Shown: one piece after another, positions 13,501-25,900 of the stretch | How positions within the stretch are numbered: the first letter of the stretch is position 1 | How the letters are laid out: each line of letters starts with the position of its first letter | Assembly: GCA_029204225.1 (NCBI GenBank) | Contig: CM055092.1 | Span: 71,117,472-71,181,471, forward strand | Direction of reading: 5' to 3' | Length of the DNA: 64,000 nt | From: Diphasiastrum complanatum | Taxonomy: Eukaryota; Streptophyta; Lycopodiopsida; Lycopodiales; Lycopodiaceae | Made by a program: the position numbers and the translations under genes | Notes under the pieces: model-generated | What the model was told of the DNA's origin: nothing | Seen by the model: the letters and a program-made list of their open reading frames with translations, nothing else | Databases searched by the model: none

Positions 13501-16500
13501 TGCTTCTGCTCAATGATGATGGGCGTGGGTGAAATGGATGCTCAGGAGGCTCACTGCGTGGGTAGTTGGTAGTTGGCAGGTAAGAGTTATGAGTTATGAG
13601 GCTCGTGGCAGAAGGGTGGCAGGTAAGAGTTACGAGTTATGAGGCTTGAGGCCATTTGAAGTTATTTCCTATTTCAAAACTAGTACTAATGTGGGGAGTA
13701 AGAATTTTCTTTTTGAAATGAACTTGTATCCCAAAGTGAGTTGCTGGGAAACGTGGTCTCACAAGGAAGCCCCGATGAATACTCTATACTCTACACTCCA
13801 CCCGTGAATTTTTCAGGATCATCCTGGGCTTACGAGTTGTAATGGGCTGTCTTCAAAGGATGGCCGCTTTCAAGCCCTTCGAGAAAGGGGTACATGTAGC
13901 TCTAGTGCCTACACACCGAATTATTTCCAACTCTATCATACTATATCCAAGGCCTTTTCTAAACTTGATCGAAAGGTTGGGATAGAGAAAATAGTTTACC
14001 TTGCATTGTGAATTGATACTCGGGTTATACACCCCTCCAAATGACGGTCCGGTTCTCAACCTCAATCTAAGGCTCAAAGGGACCCGACGGTTCTCAACCA
14101 TGGCCGGTTCCTACAAAAGAGCATACCCGCCGGTTCTACATAGAAGCCGGTTCTTGAAAAATAGTGAACCCGCCGGTTAGGGTCTTTAGAACTGGGTTAA
14201 TAACCGGGTTGGGAACCGGAAAAAATTAATACCCGCCCAACACTGGTCTAGACCCTCATAACGTTCAGGCCATCCAGGATTGGCCTATTCCGACTGATGT
14301 TCATCATTCCTTGGGTTAGCCACTCACCTTCGTCGTCCCATTCCTCATTTTGCCACTGTTGCAGCTCCTCTTCATGCACTTTTGAAGAAGTCTTGTACTT
14401 TTCTTTGGACTTTTGATTGTCAGTCAGTGTTTGATACTCTTCGTCGTGCTGTTGTTGATGCCACCGTTACATGTTTATCCCAGTTTGATCAGAAGTTTAT
14501 TGTTGAGACTAATGCTAGTAATGTTGGTTTGGGTGCTTTGCTTCGCTAGTCACAGTGCATTATTGCTTATGAGTCGCATCGTCTTCGCTCTTATGAGCAA
14601 CGTTATTCTGTGCATGAGAAAGAGCTTCTTGCTATTATCTATGCTCTTAAGAAGTGGCGCCATTATCTTTATCGAGTTCCGATTGACATTGTTAATGATC
14701 ACAAGTCTTTACATTATCTCTTTTGTCAGCGTGATCTTAGTGATCGTCAGTTTCGTTGGTTGCAGTTTTTACAGTCTTCTGATTTTTCTATTTGTATCGT
14801 CCTGGACGTGCTAACACTACTGCTGATGCATTGTCTCATCTTCCAGCTTTGTTGAATACACTTGTTGCTACTGTTCCCACATGGTTTGATAATCTACTCG
14901 CCGCATACCTTACATGTTCTAATTTTCGTGATGTTTATAGTTCTGCTCCACCTAGTTCGTCTCATCCTCATCAGGTTTACTCCATTGTTGCCACTGTCTT
15001 TATTGTTATGGTTCTCTTTGTATTCCTAGTTCCTTGGGTATCCGTTTCCAATTGTTGTTGGATGATCATTCGTCCCCTGTTGGGGGTCACTTTGGTTTTC
15101 AGAAGTCTTATGCTCGTCTCAAGGACCATTTCTATTGGCCCTCTCTTCGATCTGAGCTTGCTGTAAATATTCGTACCTGCCCTTTCTGTCTTCGTAATAA
15201 GTACTCCGTGCTAAGTCTGTTGGTTTGCTCCAGAGTTGGCCTATTCCTCATCGTCAGTGGACTGATGTATCTAATTATCCTTGGCCTTCCCCATACCCAG
15301 CGTGGTCACAATTCATGTATGTTGGTAGTTGACAGGTTTTCGAAACAGGCACATTTCATACCACTTCGCAGTACTATCACAGCAGAGTAGTGTGCACGTT
15401 TGTTCCTATCAGAGATTTTTCGCCTGCATGGGTTTCGTCGTACTATCCTTTCTGATCGGGATAGTAAGTTTACATCCATATTTTGGACAGAGCTTATGCG
15501 TATCTTGGATTTACAACTTTTTATGGGTTTTGCTTATCACTCTACTTCTGATGGGCAGTCTGAGGTCTTTAACAGGATCCTTGAGGATTATTTACGCCAT
15601 TTTGTTACTCTTTACTGGGATATCTTCAACTATTTCACGCAAGATTGATCAACCAGTTTGATAGCGAATCTTGCCATCTCGTTTACCTGACATTCCTCTT
15701 CCTCTTCCTCTTGAGGATACACCTGTGACACTTGCATCATTTCTATCAGGTGCCCGTGAGCTTATTACCTGGGCCAGTTCTCATTTACAGCATGTTGAGG
15801 AGCGTTATCAGACCTTAGTTTGATCGTCTCCGCAGCCATGTTGAGTTTCAGGTTGGAGATGTGGTTTATCTACACCTACGGTTTGCACGCCATCATTTTA
15901 TCCAGGGCCATGCTTCTACTGAGAAGCTTGCACCACGTTATTATGGGCCTTATCGCATTTTGGAGTTTCTTAGTCCAATTACATATCGCTTACAGCTTCC
16001 TGCTTCCACACGTGCCTGTGATGTATTCCATGTCAGTTTATTACGTGCTGCTATTGAAGATGATGCTCCTTGTGATGCTGAGTTTCCTACTGCCCCAGAG
16101 TTGTCTGCTATATTACAGGTTCGTCTGCACCATAGTTGATGCCCGCCGGCAGATTCAGTTTTTGGTCCAGTGGGTTGGTCGTCCTGTTGAGGAGGCCACA
16201 TGGGAGCCTATTGATGTCTTTTATCATACACCATGACTTGCGGATCAGGCTCCTGCTCTGGTTGCACTTGTTGATTCCTCTACATCAGATGCTGCTCTAG
16301 TTGTTGATCCACCAGGGCTTGCTGCTGTTTGATCCAGTTTCTTGTCGGCAGTTGGGTCTTATTTTTGTGTGGGGGGAGTTATGGACTCGACTCATTACAT
16401 TCGCCACGTCCATTTACATTTACTTTACTTTATGCTAGACCTTGGGCCCTTTTTTATTCATTATTGACACTTAGACTATATGGCTGGCCTTGGGCCCTAT

Positions 16501-19500
16501 TTGGTCACATATCTAGGACTTGGTCATATTGATTTGGAGTGGGGGTCCTCCTATTGGGGGGGCGCACTATTTTCCCTCCAAATCTTTTGCCTCCCTCTAT
16601 TTTTGAATTCCTACTTTAGGGTTCATTGGTAGGGTATATATAAGGCAACATTGTAGTCTTTTATTCAGTTGATGATATTGATCTCTCTCTTTCATGCTTT
16701 CTAGGGTTAAGTCTTGCTTATGTGATGCTTTCATAGCTTAGCTCTAGATCAATTGTGGCTTCATTCGTAACTTGGAGGGATCACCATAATGGATGTAAGG
16801 ATGCTCAGGCCCTTGCATGGTTGTTTTTGGGCAATAAGGCCCCAAGTTTAGGAAAATCATTGGTCCTTTTGGGTTTTTATGTCGAAAAATAGTAATTTTG
16901 GTTTGTTTGCTTGCAACTTTAAAAGTCAAAGTTGCACGTGCTTGATCTTTGACATGCGTTACGCTGAACGTAGTCTAGTTGACCTCCAATCTTGATGGCT
17001 TTAGGTAGATTGCTTGACTGATTCACGGTTTTGCATTTTGACTCGAAAGTATGTTGCTTCTTTGAACTCCAAGAGATAGCACCAGAACCAAGACTAAAAA
17101 CATAACCTGTAGTACATCTTCGGTCTTCCGCATCTCCAGCCCAATCAGCATTCACATATCCCTGTAACTTCAAATCATCCTGTCTACCATAGAGAGAATA
17201 CCAAATCTCAAAGTGCCCTGGATATATCTGAGTATTCGCTTAGCAACTTTCCAATGAATCTGCTTAGGCTTAGCCATAAACTGACTAACCATACTCACAG
17301 CATAAGCAATATTTGGTCTTGTAGTAGTTAGATAGATTAAGCTTCCAACAAGCTTTCTACATAACGTCTCATCTACATCCTGATCTTCCTCAGCTTTAGT
17401 AAGCTTACATCCACTATCATATGGTGTAGAAATAGGCTTGCACTATGACATATTGAACTTTTCAAGAATTTCATGAGTATACTTAGATTGAGAAATGAAT
17501 AGTCCTTGTGCCACTCTCCATACCTCAATCCCAAGAAAATATTGTAGTGAACCAAGATCTTTCATATCAAATTCTGATGAGAGATCTTTCTTGATTCCTT
17601 GAATCATCCACAGACATCACTACAATAACAATATGATTATTCCTGACCAAAACATAAAGTGGATGCTCCGAACTACTTCTCTGAAAGCCAAGCTCCTCAA
17701 AGTACATGTCAATCCTCGTGTACCACGCTCTGGGTGCCTGCTTAAGTCCATATAATGCCTTGTTTAATCTGCAAACCTTATCTTCATGTCCTGCTACTAT
17801 GTATCCCTCTGGCTGCTCCATGTAGACTTCTTCCTCTAGAAATCCATTTAGGAATGCACTCTTTACATCCATTTGTTGAATATCCCATTCAAACTGAGCT
17901 GCCAATGATAAAACAGTCCTCATAGTAGTAGACTTAGCAACCGGTGCAAAAGTTTCCTCATAGTCAATTCCTTCCTGTTTAGCATACCTTTTGCCACCAA
18001 TCTTGCCTTATGTTTATCTATAGAACCATTTGATTTGTACTTAGTCCTATAGACCCACTTGCATCCAATGGCCTTTTTACCTGTAGGTAGCTGAACAAGT
18101 CTCCAAGTCTTGTTCTTCATGATTGAGTCGTACTCATCCATAGCTTTCCTCCAAATATCCTCTTTTTCAGCCTCTCTGAAAGTAGATGGATCCTTGGTCT
18201 CTAATACTGTGGCCATATATGCAAAATGTACATCCCCATCTTCATGATGATCCTCTTGTCGATCCTCCTGTCAATCTTGAACTTCATGTTGCTTTTCAAG
18301 TCTAGCTGATCTCCTAGTTCCATGTGTACTAGACTCTCCCTGTTCCATAATAACACTATCCTTGATAGTTTCATAGTACCACCTAGGCAATCTTCTAGCT
18401 TCTGATGTAGGATGCTTCCTGCTTGGGGAGGTGAATAAGTATCCCATATACTTGACCTCTCCTTCCTCTTTCCTATCTCAACCAAAGACACTTTAGGTTC
18501 TTGAATTGGCGTAGGCGATACATGTGTCGATTCAGGTTCTTGTAATAACTCGTCACATAATATAGGGATTCCACCATCTTAATCTTTGTCAAAATATATC
18601 TCTATATCTTTATGAGTTGCCTCCTCATCAAAGATTACATCCCTACTTATGATTATTTTCTTACCCTCCAAGTCATATAACTTGTATCCCTTCTCTTGAT
18701 TATCATAACCAAGAAATAAACATTTTGTCGCCTTAGAATCCAATTTGCTCCTTGAATCCTTAGGTATGTGAGAATAAGCAATACTTCCAAACACTCTCAA
18801 ATGACTTATATCTGGCTTCCGACCCGTGTAAGCTTCCTCTGGAGTTCGATTCTCTACAACCTTTGTAGGACTTCGATTCAAAAGATAAACCGCCGTCTTA
18901 ACTGTTTCACCCCAAAACATATTTGGAAGATTTTTACTCTTGAGCATACTCCTCGCAGTTTCCACTATGGACCGGTTCTTTCTTTCTACAACTCCATTTT
19001 GTTGAGGCGTGTCCGTATTTGCAAATTGTCTCTTTATACCATGATGGTTGCAAAACACCTGAAATTCCGTAGAAAGATACGCTCCCCCTTTGTTCGAGCG
19101 AAGTATCTTAATTTGTCTATCTGTTTCTTTCTCCACTTGTGTCTTAAACCATGTGAAATATTTGAAAGCTTCACCCTTATTCTTCAGAAGATAGATCCAT
19201 GTCTTCCTAGAATAGTCATCCACAATTACTATAAAGTAACTTGCTCCCCCATAAGATTGAGTCTTCATATGACCACACAAATCTGTATGAACAAGTTCTA
19301 GAACATTTTTCGCCCTGAATGTACTAGGCAAAATTTTTTTTATATGATGCTTGCCTAAGACACAACCTTCACAAACCTTGTGATTAGAAACGACTTGAGG
19401 TAGACCTGTAACCATGTTAAATTTCCTCAAGACTTGTAGACTTTTGTAATTCAGATGTCCATACCTCTCGTGCCATAACTTACTCAATGATTCAGTATCC

Positions 19501-22345
19501 GCAACACTTGCATGATGATCCACCACCTGAGCTTGAAGTTTATACAACCGCCCTGCAAGTATGCCTTCAGCTACTACTTCATCATTTTTCCTCTTGATGA
19601 GACACCGTTGTTCATCAAATTGCACCACCATGTGTTGCTTTGCAATAGCTGATACTGAGAGCAAGTTTTTCTTGATTCCTGGTACATAAAGCACATCCTT
19701 TATGTTTCCAATCTTCCTTGAAGGTAGTTGTAGTTGTACTTTTCCAACTCCCTTTATATCATGTGTAGTTGTCTCCCAACTTCACATTTGACCCATCATC
19801 TAATTTTTGAAAATTAGATAGCCAGTCTTGCCTAGGTGTCATGTGCTTAGAAGCTCTTGAATCAATAAACCAATAGTCTTCTTCCTTCGAGAAGGCACTA
19901 CCAGAAGATGTCGATGCCGAAAACAACTCATAGTCTTCAAGATCTAAAGCACTCAATTTTGCATTAGAAGTTTCTTCTTCTTCAACAAAATTTCCATCTT
20001 GCTTTTTCTTGAACTTGTTGTGCCAACACTCCTTTGCATAATGTCCTGATTTTCCGCAAATGAAGCAGTTTCCTTTTCGAACCACTTTCTTTCCATCTTC
20101 TGACCGATTTAATTGATTCTCCTCCATATCTTGCTGTTTTTTTTTCTTCTTCTTCCCTTTGCCACCCTTCTTGGAACTTTGCTCTTGCTTCTTTGGCAGG
20201 AATGCTCGTTCCTTGAAATCGTCCCTGTTTACAATATTCTGTCGTCTCATTTCTTCCTGTAGTAAGATGGCATTTAGCTCATCGAAAGGAGGCCTCGTTT
20301 AGAACTTAATTCAGTCACTATGAGTATCTTTTGATGCCATTTGGGTTGACGAATGCCCTATCTGCATCCATGATGATGTGAATGATGTGCTCAAGCGGTG
20401 TATGGGTAAATTTGTCGTAAACTTTGTTAATGAAATTTTTACTTTTAGTGCAGGCGAGGTCAAGTATGTGACTCACCTTAGAATTGTGTTGTCTACTTAG
20501 AGGGAGGACTCTTTATTTGCCAATAATTAAAAGAGTAAATTGTTTAAAAAGGAAATAGAGTACGTTGCTCATATAGTATCTGTTGATGGAGTGAGACCAG
20601 ATCCTAAGAAGGTGGTTGTGATTGTTGCGTGGCCTGTTCCAGCTGATTTGACAACACTCCGTTCTTTTCTTGGATTGGCGGTATTTTATAGAATATACGT
20701 AAGAAAATACTCCTATATAATAGTACCCTTGATTGCTTTGACTCAAGAGAATAGACTTGGTGAGTGGACTGAACTACAAGCAAGCTTTGATCAATTAAGG
20801 CAAGCTATCACTAAGTGTTGTGCCTCAAAAAACCCCCTGTTCTAGATACGGATCGAGTGACATTGTTGTGAGATTAGTGCTAATGCAGAATGGAAGGCCT
20901 GTAGTCTTTGAGAGCAAGAAGCTCACTTCAACACATCGTGATTATCCAACTTATGAAAAGGAGTTGTACGCCATAGTTCATGCATTAAAGGCATGGAAGC
21001 ATTAGTATGGATCAGAATTTGAGTGAGAACGGCGACACCGGGCAAAGACTTATGCCAATTTGGATCATATGCCATAAGAGTTTGAGGAAGGAGCCGTGGT
21101 GCTCTCCCAAAAACCCTTTAGATAGGGAAGTGTTATAAGCTGTCAGCTAGATGTTGTAAACCTTGGAAATTTTTTAAGAAGATTGATAACATTGCTTATT
21201 AATTGGGTTTGCCTATTGATTATAAGGTTCATCTTGTTTTTGATGTTTCACGCTTAAAAAAGGTTTTATATGTCATTGGTAACTTCTTGACTGATGCCCT
21301 AATATTGTTTCTAATGCTTCTTGTTACGTCCATGTCCTGTACGTGGGATCTGGAATACATGGATAGTCGGTACTCCAGTGTATAAGTTTATCAGTTACGC
21401 CACGTCATTTCGGGCTTGGCCAGTAATGTAATTAATAATCTTATGAGGGCCCAAGTACTCTAATTGGACTTGTGCATGGTGATTGACAACTTTTATGCAA
21501 GAATAGGAGGTCAAATGCTTTTGATAGGATTGGAGGGATCCTAGAGGGAATATTCTCTAGCTTTTGGAGAGTATAAATCTTATAGGAACTCGCCCATCTC
21601 CTCATTGTTTTTTTTGATTTCAGAAGCCAAGATCCCCTCCTCTCTTGCACTCAGTCACCTCGGCTTGGGGGTGAAGTGGTTAGGATTTTGACTAGCCATT
21701 TCCTGTTGGTTGGGTGGTTTTGCTCGACAGGTGTCCTTTTGGTTGCATGTAACGGGATCTAAGGAGATCTTCACTTGGCGATCATAATAGTGGTATCAGA
21801 GCTAAGGATTACATTAATCAGAAGGTGGAGTCGGGATTCTGCTTTTTGCAGCTTTTTGTCGATCTCTTTGCTTTTTGCCTCCAGGTGGTGGAATTGACCT
21901 CCAAGTAGGTGGCTCCTCTGATTTTGATGTACTTCCAGCCTATTGGTCGTGATTATGAACTTTTTCCATAGAAAATAATGGAAATCAGTGGATTTTTTAT
22001 GGTTTTTTGAGGTTTTTCAACTAGTATTCAATGTTTTTGCTTGAAATTCATCAAAACTACTGATGTCAATCTGCTTAGTACTGATCACTTGTTCCAATGA
22101 GGCAACTTTGGACTACAACACATTCTTTCCTTTGAGTAGAGAGACCATTATTCGAAAATCCAAAAGAACTACTAACTGCAAACAAATGTTATATATGGCT
22201 GTATGAAAAGTGTGCCTGGCCCAGTTAGGGTCCATCGGCCAGGTGTGATACATCATGATGTTCCGCAACCTGAAAGAAAGTGTGTATGGTATGCTGTGAT
22301 GGTATCACTGGATATGTCGCTCTCCTCTGTTGCTGGCCATTCGCG

Positions 22346-22388
<43 letters not shown>

Positions 22389-22896
22389 TAGTAATGTCTT
22401 CTAATGCCAAAAAACATATAAGACAAAGTAGTACATCTTAAGTGTGTAGTAACATGGGAGCATAGTAACTCCATAAAACAACTAAAGAAATACAATCTCA
22501 AATACATAATGTCTATCACTAAAAGAACTATACCAAACGAAAAATATATCCAGGAGATAGAGCTATATGTGATATTAGCTAAGGCTACTGAAGAAGTCTG
22601 TGATACGAGGCCCAGAGAATGATACTGCGGTAGAAGATGGATGCTGATGTTGTCTGTGTCGTCTCTGAGGACGCTGACTCTGACGAGTATGGGGCCTCTG
22701 AAGGCAAACTCTCCTGGTAAGCGTAGGCGCACGAGCAGTGGTAATACATGAGGTCAAGCACTGTCGCTATGTATGTGGGGATTTCTTACCGTCATCATCA
22801 TTTTTAAGAATTGACACCAAAGTCTTGGTGGCCTCTTTGTGTTGGGTCGTGTGGCAGGGACAGGCAGCACTGCGTGGCAGGTAACACACCTGCTGC

Positions 22897-22936
<40 letters not shown>

Positions 22937-25900
22937 TGAGAGAGTACATAGTTATAATACATGATGAAAATAGCAGAAAGAGCTAAAGCAGGAGAGGCTT
23001 TTACAATGTTACTGCTGATAATTATCTTCTGTGAGAAATCTTATTCTAGACTAACTTGTTTCTATCCATTTACTTTGAGCAATTTTATGCTAGTGGGTAT
23101 TCAAATGTTTAAAATTCTCCTTTTATTGTTTTTGTTTACAGAAATGATGCAGGCTTAGCAGCTGCAGAACTAGCACTAGCAGTTGAAGAGCATGTCTTAG
23201 CTTCCGGTTCTCTTGACACAGTTGGCACAACAGGTTCTCCTCCTGAACTGAAGTAGAAGACCTGTGATTTTAAGTTTTTGCTGCCTTATGTTGTTAATAT
23301 GACTTCCAAGTGCTTATCTATTGATAACACTCCTAATCTAATTTCGATGACACTGCTTAACTATCATTTTTAAAATTCGAGATTTTGAACTCATAAGATT
23401 TGAAACTAAGTTCTGTGCACTTAATATGGGACAATATCTTGTTAAACTTCTGATACAACCATACTTGACAATACCTGGATTCATAAAGAAAAAGGATGTA
23501 TCAGGACCTTGCCTTTTGGTGGATTTTGTTGCTAATTTCTTTCTTTGTGACAAGCTGTTGTGTTAGCATGTAAACCTGGGGGAATGTGGACACTAGAAAA
23601 GATTAAAAGATCAGGCTCTTATCAGTAAGTAGATATTCAGTTGTATTATGTGATTGAAGGGGCTACTAACTTTTTGTAATCAAAAACTTGTATATGATTT
23701 TAAATTGAGGATTCAGAAGTGAAGAAAATGATGCGTGGTTATGGCTGTCGATCATGTGGACAAGGAAGATGCCAGGGCCATCACAGTTTTGTAAACTCAC
23801 TCATTGATATTTTGAATTGGGAAAAAGCTAAAGCATGCTACTGCTGATTGACCAAAAGGGACCAATTTCACAAGCATGAACTCATAGCTATTGAAATTTA
23901 TGAGCAAAAGAGCTTTTTTCATTGCGTCTGTAGACAGACTCATGTGAGTGAAATGAGCAGCCCAGAATCGATTAAGCTAGGCATACTTTGAAGTTAAGGA
24001 ACATCAAGATGCAACTCTTCTTACAACTTTTTATAAGGCCAACTAATATCCATTTTAAAGTTCTTTGAAAGGAGAAAATTTCACGTCATCATTTTATTTT
24101 AAAAAAACCAAAACCAAAAATCCACATCATTAATTTTTAAAAAATTGACGTGGCATTTTCCTCTCTCTCTCTCTCGTGTGAAACGTGATCTCTCTATCAC
24201 GCATTTGCGTGAAACCTCTCTCTCTCTCTATCTGTGGCGTTGCGTTCTCGCTCTCTCTCTCTCTCTCTCACTCGCGTGAAATTCTCTCTCTCTCTCCCGC
24301 TACGCGTGAAACGTGTTCTCTCTCTCTTTCGCGCTACGCGTGAAACGTGTTCTCTCTCTCTTTCGTGCTACGTAGCTCGTCTCTCTCACGTTTCACGCCA
24401 CAGTCTATGGTGACGAGGCGGCAACGCGAGGAGAACCAACGCGGCAATGCACCAACGAGCCAAGGGATCGCGCGCTGCTTGGAGATGTGGCCCGTGGGCG
24501 AGCGAGCGCGAGGCCGAGGGCGGTTCAGCTGATGACATTGTCTTTTCGTAGTTTGCAGATTATCCTATTGGGATCAATGTAGTTGGATCGGCTGGTGGAT
24601 TTTGTCAATGGTGCAATTTTGAATTGTGATAGCAGTGATCCAGAGGTCGCAGGAGCGATCCAGAGATCACAGATAGTGTTTCATTTCGTTCCTGCTGGAA
24701 TTAGTCTTTGCAATCGATGCATAATGTCATTGCAATTGCAATTTTGGGGGCGAGGGCGATCCTCTGGTTGTGGTGAGCTAGAGACGCTGCTCTGCCACTA
24801 GAGTTGTCTTAAGAAAATCTTAGCACTAGCTGCAGAGATTCACAAGCCTGCACTATGACTTACTAGTAGCAGAGATTCAGAAGCCTGCATAAGATACGTG
24901 TGGATGTGGAGGGGGTTGTTCGAGGTTAGGGGAATAATGTTTGCTATCAGATATGTCAATTCCAAAGAGTGGCGGGCGTTAAGCACATGTGAGTACTCCT
25001 TTTGATGTACTGAAGTAAAAATGACAGCAGATGAAACAAGTCAGAATGATGCCTCGTCGCCGCCTGTTTTGGCTTCGGCCATTTCCAGAAAACGATTGGT
25101 TGATCAATGAGAGCAACAAGAACGAGAGCAACAAGAAGGATCCACAACGATACCAAAAGGAGGATTTTTTTTGGAAACAGATGGTTTGGTTCTCCGAAAC
25201 TACTGAACCCGGTGGAGGCTTTTCTCCAAACTTCAGTCACGTTTAAGCGTCTAGAAGCCGCCAAAGAAGAGATCTTTGAGAAGACGCCCTCACCGCCTAT
25301 ATCTAATTCACTCTGTCTTAGAGAGGGCATTAATCTTCCGATTGTTGGAGAGGTGAGGTGGGATTTGCTTAAGCTTTATGCCTGGAATTTGCTGAAAAAA
25401 CCCAAAAACCTTGTGTTGCTATTATGACTTCTTGGCGTGGTAGTTTCAGGAGGACTTCTGTTCATGGTCATGGTCGGTATGCTGAATTCTGCTGTGTTAT
25501 GCCCTCTTACCATCGGTCGAGTGCCGGGCAAGCAGATTATAAACGGCCTCACGCTCATATGCAGTCTCTATGTTCACCCTTTAAGATTTTTGCACTTGTA
25601 TAGGCTGTACACATGGCAGTCTCCCGACATAATAGCTCTCAGAAAAGTTTATTGTAAAGATGAAACTCGCAAGCCTCATGAATGGGCTCATTGTCAGAGG
25701 TGATACAAATTCTAGATGGGGATACTAGTCCTACTAGCACTCACACAAAACCCAAGCATAGAGAGAATTCAGATCATAGGAGAATTGAGCAATTGCTCTA
25801 GCTCATTGAATTGAATGGAATGATTGTGGTGGGGCGCCAGTCTTCTTAAATAGTTTCTCTAATGATTGATAAAAGCTAATGAGCCTAAATTAAATAGCAA

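Larger units (their letters stand above)
9894..16772 (+). mobile_element. Ty3-gypsy chromovirus, both LTRs, split by a hAT-type insertion
   Basis: Two LTRs (9894-10293 and 16377-16772), flanked by the 5-bp duplication TGGAG (9889-9893 and 16773-16777). Primer site TGGTATCAGAGC (10294-10305) directly follows the 5' LTR and a GTGTGGGGGG purine tract precedes the 3' LTR. Order: leader, gag, protease, RT, RNase H, integrase, chromodomain. Many stops and frameshifts, plus a 1,142-bp DNA transposon at 13104-14245, make it dead. The LTR ends are AG...CT, not the usual TG...CA. Confidence 0.92.
17040..20298 (-). mobile_element. Ty1-copia element, minus strand, truncated
   Basis: Reads on the minus strand from the gag end at about 20298 through protease, integrase, RT and RNase H to about 17040. 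The right border meets gypsy sequence at about 20299, so 5' LTR and most of gag are gone. RNase H stops at SWSSKKQ and no 3' LTR could be defined; 16778-17039 may include part of it. Confidence 0.85.
20299..21802 (+). mobile_element. Ty3-gypsy fragment: pol pieces, LTR and primer site
   Basis: RT motif LLMPFGLTNAL with an in-frame TAA, then EYVAHIVSVDGVRPDPKKVV and RSFLGLAVFYR, RNase H fragment YEKELYAIVHALKAWKH (to about 21003), and an integrase C-terminal block VHLVFDVSRLKKVL (about 21225). Integrase itself is deleted. An LTR of about 463 bp follows and then, unusually for a 3' end, a primer binding site. Confidence 0.8.

Noticed and set aside
18768-19301. 177-codon plus-strand ORF
   Set aside because: Antisense shadow of the minus-strand copia integrase.
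22225-22410. Open frames through the (GA)n tract at 22349
   Set aside because: Low-complexity translation in both directions; no independent support.
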